Shown: in pieces, positions 58,964 to 64,000 of the stretch | Position numbering within the stretch: the first letter of the stretch is position 1 | Layout of the letters: each line of letters begins with the position of its first letter | From: Dictyophora rubrovolvata | Taxonomy: Eukaryota > Basidiomycota > Agaricomycetes > Phallales > Phallaceae | Assembly (NCBI GenBank): GCA_029959195.1 | Contig: CP114119.1 | Location: 1,674,001 to 1,738,000, forward strand | Direction: 5' to 3' | DNA: 64,000 nt | The notes under the pieces: model-generated | Seen by the model: the letters and a program-made list of their open reading frames with translations, nothing else | Database searches by the model: none | Told to the model about the DNA's origin: nothing | Translations under genes and position numbers: made by a program

Positions 58964-60171
58964 ATGTCTTACAGCGGTATACATCCCAACAGTCCGTATG
59001 GACAGCAGCAGCTTATAGGCGATATCGTCTCGGGAGAGCAGTATCGCTACGCTCTGGCAAACTTCGTACGTCTTGGTCATACAAATGTCGTTCTTTCTGT
59101 TTGTCATTCAAAAACCTTTTTTTAGCGAATTGCTCACGAGAAAGTAGAGAGTCAGAGAAAGCAGCTGGAAGAACAAGAAAGACAAGTCGCCCTGCTTCGA
59201 GAGCGGATTGCAACACTGGAAGGCAGCGATGACCAGAGTCGGTGGCAGAGAATCGGTGAAAAAGCAGGCGGATCATCTGTTGACGATTTTTCTATCAAGG
59301 TTGGCGTTTGTATTTTGACGGCGATCTAAGATCACGGAATTTTGAAACAGTGTTTTCTAGAATGCCGCATCACAGCTTGAGAAACAAATAAATCGATGGG
59401 CTGCCGAAGTTGTTCGTCTGCCTCCTGCGCCATTGGAAGAGCTATATGATGCGTCTTTGTATGATCTTTTGAATGGCGAACAACCACCTGCGTTAGATCC
59501 TCAGCCGATGGTCGTTCAAAACCTGTTACGGCATATAGTCTCGGAAACGATCTCGGAAGGGATTATCAACTGTTTGACTGTGACCAATTCACAAGAAGCC
59601 AATTTGCATATCAGTCGCATTCATGAGCACCTCTTTGATCGTAGGCTTTCTTTCTCTCCTTCCTTCCTTCCTTCCTTCTTTCTCCTCCCATCAACGAATT
59701 TATATATTATCATTGATTTCATCAGGTGATCCAACAGTCGCGTCAGTGTGGCGTCGACAAACCTTCTCAGCAGCAGTTGAGAACTGTTCGACAGAAATGA
59801 CCGGTTTAATCATATCGGAACAAATGCCTTCACTCGAGCCCCTCCTCTCAGATACCCTTGGGACACTCCATGAAATCCTCGACACCGCCTATTCTTTCTC
59901 TCGCATGCTTCACGGATCGAAATCAACATCTTCCGGAATGGGAGACGCGTTTTATAGAGCATTCGTCCCCGAGCTGAACGTAGTTCTGTCACCTCGACAG
60001 GTCGAACTCGTGAAACGATGTATTCGCAGTGAGCGGAATGAGGTTTGTCGAGTAGGCGCATGTGTGTTCCCAGGTTTAGTTAAAGTAACTAAGATGGGAC
60101 CTGAAGGACAACAAACTGTTGTCCGCAAAGCTCATGTTGTTTGTGAATGCGCTCTCGGAGCTCGGAGTTGA
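58964..60171 (+). CDS. Unassigned coiled-coil protein
   Basis: MSYSGIHPNSPYGQQQLIGD with IVSGEQYRYALANF is encoded by exon 1. After an intron, RIAHEKVESQRKQLEEQERQ with VALLRERIATLEG forms a coiled coil of about 35 residues. The rest is mixed alpha-helical: RWAAEVVRLPPAPLEELYDA, LLRHIVSETISEGIINCLTV, ANLHISRIHEHLFD (intron), VASVWRRQTFSAAVENC, then LGTLHEILDTAYSFSRMLHG, AFVPELNVVLSPRQVELVKR and the C-terminal GQQTVVRKAHVVCECALGAR. TGA at 60169. The family is unknown to me; no enzyme motif is visible. An intron at about 59640-59725 contains a CCTT microsatellite. Confidence 0.65.
59658..59679 (+). repeat. CCTT tetranucleotide microsatellite in an intron
   Basis: About five tandem CCTT units followed by further pyrimidines inside the intron of the coiled-coil gene. 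They make up much of its polypyrimidine tract. Confidence 0.7.
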
Positions 60172-60471
60172 GACTACTAGGATACGCGCTGATATGTTGG
60201 TGTATTAGATACCTGCTGTTCCCTGTATTTTGCGGGCGCACTGTTTGTTTTTTTTGGCATGATATAATTTATTGCCAAAGCCCTTTTACCCTGGTTATTT
60301 GTATCATTAACAGAAAGAGGAACAGGAAGGGGAAAAGAATATAGATCCAAATAATCTATCTGTGTCATCTATATACTATATATATATGTGTGTGTATATT
60401 TGCCCTACAACGGGAGGAAAGAAAATAATAGGAGCCTCGCTTCAAAGCTAAGTGAATGGGGTATAAAGTTC
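60172..60471. other. Convergent 3' region, coiled-coil gene/LSC2
   Basis: 300 bp with a TA/TG dinucleotide stretch (ATATATATATGTGTGTGTAT, near 60377-60397), likely 3' UTR and termination sequence for both genes. No coding frame is seen. Confidence 0.5.
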
Positions 60472-62247
60472 TTAGGCGCCGAGTTTACCACTGGCGGCTT
60501 CGACTGCCTTGGCCGCGGCTTCGTCCAAGCTATCATAAGCGTAAATTTTGAGATTGGATTGACGTATTAATCTGGGTAAAGAAAAATGAATGAAGAAACA
60601 ACCCAAAGGGTGACCCGAAACTTACTCCTTGGCTTCTTGCTCCTTGGTGCCTTGCAAACGAACAACAAGAGGGACTTGTAGCTGAAGTTCCTTCGTAGCC
60701 TTGATTACACCCTCAGCAATATAATCGCATCGCATTATACCACCAAAAATGTTAATGAAAATAGCCTTGACACCCTTGTCTGCAAGAAGAATTTCGAAAG
60801 CTTTCTTGACAGTGTCCGGCGTCGCACCTCTACAACACAAAAAGTTTTCAACACAAAAGAAAAAAACAAAATCGGGAGGTGCATTTTATTTTTTTGACTG
60901 CTTACCCTCCGACATCCAAAAAGTTGGCGGGGTCACCTCCGTTAAGCTTCAACACGTCCATGGTGGCCATTGCTAAACCCGCACCGTTGACAAGACATCC
61001 AATATCACCGTCCAATTTGATGAAGTTGAGGCCGTATTTAGCAGCTTCGACTTCCGAAGCGGCTTCCTGCGATACATCTCGTAGTTCAAAAACTTCCTTT
61101 TGTCTGAATTCTGCATTGTCGTCGAACCCGAGTTTGGCATCCATGCTATAACAATAATACTCAGTACAAGCATCCGAACTACTCCGTAAATTACACACCA
61201 CAAAACGGCACCATCACTTGTTTCAGCAAGTGGATTTATTTCAATCTGAGTTGCATCCTTCTCTTTAAAAATCTTGTAAAGATTAACAAACGTCTGAGCA
61301 GCTTGCTCTTGATTCCGCTGTTCGAATCCCAACTTCTTCGCGAGAGTCAAAGCGGCGTCTTTATCCAAGCCGTTCTTAAAATCAATGGGAGTAGTGATGA
61401 TAGCGTCAGGATCAGACGCGGCGACCTCTTCAATGTTCATGCCTCCCTGGCGGGATGTAACGAGGACGGGACCCTGAGTGGCTCGGTCGTTCAAAATGGC
61501 AGCATAATATTCATGTTGAGGTGTGCGGCGTTCCGCTAGCATCACCTGCGGGACTTGGTTAATTAAACCTAGAAAAATGAATTATTGAAAAAAGAATGGG
61601 TTATATACTGCGTTGCAGATCTTTCCAGCGGCTCCCGTTTGTTTCGTGATAAGTTTAGAACCTATCATTTTGGATGCAATATCCTTAGCTTGAGCTGGGC
61701 TGTTTTGAAAAAAAAAATTATATAAAATCGAAGAGGGGCAGAGGGGAAAAAAAGTAATGCCTGTCAATGAGATGAACACCTCCTTGGAATCCGCTGTCGA
61801 ATTTGCCTTTACCACGACCACCTGCTAAAACCTGAGCTTTGATGACGAGTTTGTCATTACCTGAAGGGAGTGAGTATTAGAAAAGAAAGAAAAAAACACA
61901 AGAACGGGAGCAAAAGCAGCGCAATGCGGGATAACTGTACCAAAATTGGAGGCGACGGTGTATGCTTCCTCAGGCGTATGGGCGACAATGGATTTAGGTG
62001 TCGGGATACCATACTTTTGTAGAAAGTGAGATGGAACGGGTTCAAGGAAAAAGCGCACACGGAATCATTTACATACAGAGTTCAAGAGCTTTACGGATTG
62101 ATACTCATGTATAGAGAGGAATCGTTTCTGCCCGAAGGGTATTGTCTGGTGAAAAGGGGTAGATGATCTAGTACGTCTACGGTCTTTTTTTCTTAACGAC
62201 AAGCCACGTACTCGAGAAAGAGATTTCCATGTGGTAGTGAACAACAT
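60472..62247 (-). CDS. LSC2: Succinyl-CoA ligase (ADP-forming) beta subunit, mitochondrial
   Basis: [20 protein letters not shown] is a basic presequence for mitochondrial import. [14 protein letters not shown] starts the mature ATP-grasp domain. [111 protein letters not shown] and [20 protein letters not shown] follow, then [20 protein letters not shown] and [20 protein letters not shown]. It ends [18 protein letters not shown] at 60472. It pairs with the alpha subunit to make succinate and ATP in the TCA cycle. One intron (61700-61760) needs a GC donor. Confidence 0.95.
61700..61760 (-). other. GC-AG intron in LSC2 with weak donor
   Basis: GACAG|GCATTA to AAAACAG|CCCAG restores [16 protein letters not shown]. 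No GT donor preserves this conserved ATP-grasp segment. The donor departs from the usual GCAAGT, so this case is less certain than the others. Confidence 0.55.
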
Positions 62248-62559
62248 TATCAACGCGGAATCGTGCAAGTAAGAGATGAACAAGAGAAAGAGACAGAGAT
62301 ATGGGCGAGGGTCAGTTCACGTCCGGAAGGATGGCCGTGTGTCAATTAACAGGTGGGTTGGCTAATTCAATTAAATTGAAGGGAGTCGGAACGAAAACGA
62401 GCGTTAGGGCAGGCGGTGAGCCGTTCAAACGTTTGGGTCGAAATTTTGATTGTTAGCCGATGGCAGGACAGACAGGCGCCCGAGAGAGAGGAGAGTGATG
62501 TCACTGTGCAGCGTGGGTCCGTTGTCACGCAACGGTCCTATATAGTGGCCTCTTAAGAA
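62248..62559. promoter_or_regulatory. Divergent promoter between LSC2 and the MTC1-like gene
   Basis: 312 bp between two start codons. A CTATATAG box lies about 20 bp before the MTC1 ATG, and GAGAGAGAGGAGAG-type purine sequence lies near 62482. Neither can be tied to a factor. Confidence 0.4.
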
Positions 62560-64000
62560 ATGTCGAAACAACAAGAAGCTCTACGATTCTTAGACGATCT
62601 TGACTCTCTCAATGCCGATACTGTAGCAGTTACGATACCATCCAACACCCCTTCGTCGTCAGATGCGCAAGCAACAACGACGCAGGGAGCAACGATCAAT
62701 CAGCAGTCAACAACAACAGCCCAAGCCCAAGCCCAAGCTGAATCTCAAACTCAGCCTGCGAATACAACACTAGGTGGAAACGAAGCAGACGCACTTGCAT
62801 TCTTGGATGAAATAACGCAGAAATCACTCATAGCCTCTCAACCGTCGTCTTCGTCAACGTCAAGTGCACGGTCGACACCGCCTTCGATAGGCTTATCAGC
62901 GGGTCGATCGCTGTCTTCTACGCCACGCACTGCGTCTAGGATATCTCTACGGAAAGGTGCTGATGGGAACGTTAGTCTCAGTCGGAGTGCATCGCCAGCC
63001 TTTGGAAAAGCAGAAGGTCCTGCTGCTGCTGCTACTACTACTACTACTACTACATCCACCAACAATAGTGGAGCGAATTCTTCTCAAGCTGCTGCGGGTG
63101 CAGGTGCGAACAGTACAAGTTGGGGATGGTCCTCTGTTTGGTCATCCGCTTCTGCGGCAGTTAAACAAGCCCGAACCGTGGTCGACGAACAAGTGAAAAA
63201 TCTCCCGGTTACCATTCCCAACGTCCCTATACCAAATAACGAACAAGCCAAGAAATGGTCAGAAGGAATGTTAGAATACGTCAAGAGTACTCAATTGGAT
63301 AAAATTGGTTCGTAATTCAACGTTTCTTTTGTAATGTTCTTTTCATAAGTTGATGTGGATCAACTGTGTAGGACAAGACCTCAAGTCTGTTGGTTTATCC
63401 ACGTTTACGGAAATTTTGAATGTTGTCGCACCGCCCATTGCAGAGCACGAGGTGATTGAGATATGGCTTAGCCATGATATGCGTGGTTATGATGGTGTGG
63501 AGTCTTTAGTTTACGAATGTATGGCTAAAGTGCGGATTTCTCTCTCTCTCTCTCTCAGTCTGTCTAATAACATTTTAGGTGCTTGAGCAAGTCGATGGCG
63601 GTGATCTGGTGGTCAATAAGGGGACGGAATCACGTCCCAAAGATAATATTGGGCCGGAAAGAGAGCTGGGGGGTGTAGAAGGATACGACGCCGCTCTGAA
63701 GCTAGCGCAGGTTAAATTCTCTCTTTTTAAATTGTGTGTTCTTATGCATGCGTGCTGAAACCATGATAGGCTAATATTGAAGATCTGATTAAAGCAAAAC
63801 CTGAACGACCACCGCGACAATCAAGTGCGACGAATCCGACGACGTATAGTTCAGTGTATTTACATATTCAGCCGTGTATAACGGATGGACAACTTCAATT
63901 CGTGTTACACCTGGCCTCGCCGTCGTATGGAATGGTTCATACAACTATAACGCAAGCGGTACCCCATAAATGGATTGTGGCTTTTGAGAAGGAAGATGGG
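62560..64000 (+). CDS. MTC1: Maintenance of telomere capping protein 1 (MTC1)-like, 3' partial
   Basis: MSKQQEALRFLDDLDSLNAD opens with the short FLDDLDSL and later ALAFLDEITQKS repeats seen in MTC1. A Ser/Thr/Gln/Ala-rich disordered region follows (Ala and Thr runs from triplet repeats). WGWSSVWSSASAAVKQARTV marks the MTC1 core, then PNNEQAKKWSEGMLEYVKST, VGLSTFTEILNVVAPPIAEH, IWLSHDMRGYDGVESLVYEC, QSSATNPTTYSSVYLHIQPC and FVLHLASPSYGMVHTTITQA up to the window edge at ...FEKEDG. Yeast Mtc1 is a cytosolic or vesicle-associated protein with genetic links to telomere capping. Its biochemistry is unclear. The remainder lies beyond 64000. Confidence 0.85.
63019..63053 (+). repeat. CTG/CTA triplet run in MTC1
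   Basis: Adjacent CTG and CTA triplets read as GCT and ACT codons, encoding consecutive Ala then Thr residues. Length variation between strains is likely. Confidence 0.75.
63539..63559 (+). repeat. CT dinucleotide run at an intron in MTC1
   Basis: About eight TC/CT units form the pyrimidine part of a short intron between MAKV-encoding and LEQVDGG-encoding exons. Confidence 0.6.

Noticed and set aside
62838-63065. Minus-strand Val/Ala-rich frame opposite MTC1
   Set aside because: It mirrors the triplet repeats and Ser-rich codons of MTC1 and has no independent support.

Overview
This window is nuclear DNA from a fungus, most likely a basidiomycete of the Agaricomycete type. The genes are closely packed on both strands. 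Nearly all are broken by many short introns (about 45-70 nt, usually GT...YAG), and several families look basidiomycete-specific. There is no operon structure, CRISPR array, phage or plasmid signature, and I see no intact transposon. All gene models below were assembled by eye from reading frames, splice signals and family motifs. Outer coordinates are therefore firmer than internal exon edges.

Layout: 0-7.3 kb holds the 3' end of an SSK2/Wis4-type MAPKKK (+), a seven-TM membrane protein with a Ser/Thr-rich ectodomain (-), a PRELI/Ups lipid-transfer protein (-) and an F-BAR/RhoGAP protein (-). 7.4-18.5 kb holds a PIF1 helicase with an RNase H1-type hybrid-binding domain (-), RIO1 kinase (+), a Con-6 conidiation protein (-), UTP5/WDR43 (-) and a PHO85-type CDK with a glutamine-rich tail (+). 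19.5-31.6 kb holds an Fpg DNA glycosylase (-), a SYLF+SH3 Ysc84-like protein (+), an unassigned nuclear protein (-), mitochondrial ribosomal mL43 (+), exosome MTR3 (-), SAGA SGF11 (+) and a CBS/PB1 tail-anchored protein (-). 31.8-43.9 kb holds a family X DNA polymerase (+), a secreted GH53 galactanase (-), PTH2 (-), HAS1 (+), MCM3 (-), a TMEM33/Pom33 protein (+) and the SNARE BET1 (+). 44-46.4 kb is a gene-poor accessory patch with a possible decayed gene and short repeats. 46.4-64 kb holds a type-B carboxylesterase (+), a ULP1 SUMO protease (-), a disabled IPP isomerase copy (+), a UPF0658 membrane protein (-), splicing factor SPF27 (-), a chromodomain protein (+), an unassigned coiled-coil protein (+), succinyl-CoA ligase beta (-) and the start of an MTC1-like gene (+).

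Most genes are housekeeping. Ribosome biogenesis (RIO1, UTP5, HAS1, MTR3), genome maintenance (PIF1, Fpg, Pol X, MCM3) and trafficking (BET1, TMEM33, Ysc84-like, F-BAR/RhoGAP) recur. Gene pairs often share very short divergent promoters (83-312 bp) or meet tail to tail with 50-180 bp between stops. I did not find a new multi-gene system. The most notable observations are: an unusual set of splice sites (six GC-AG introns and many AAG acceptors); an IPP isomerase copy with several disabling lesions; the PIF1 fusion; and a conserved 7TM protein of unknown role.
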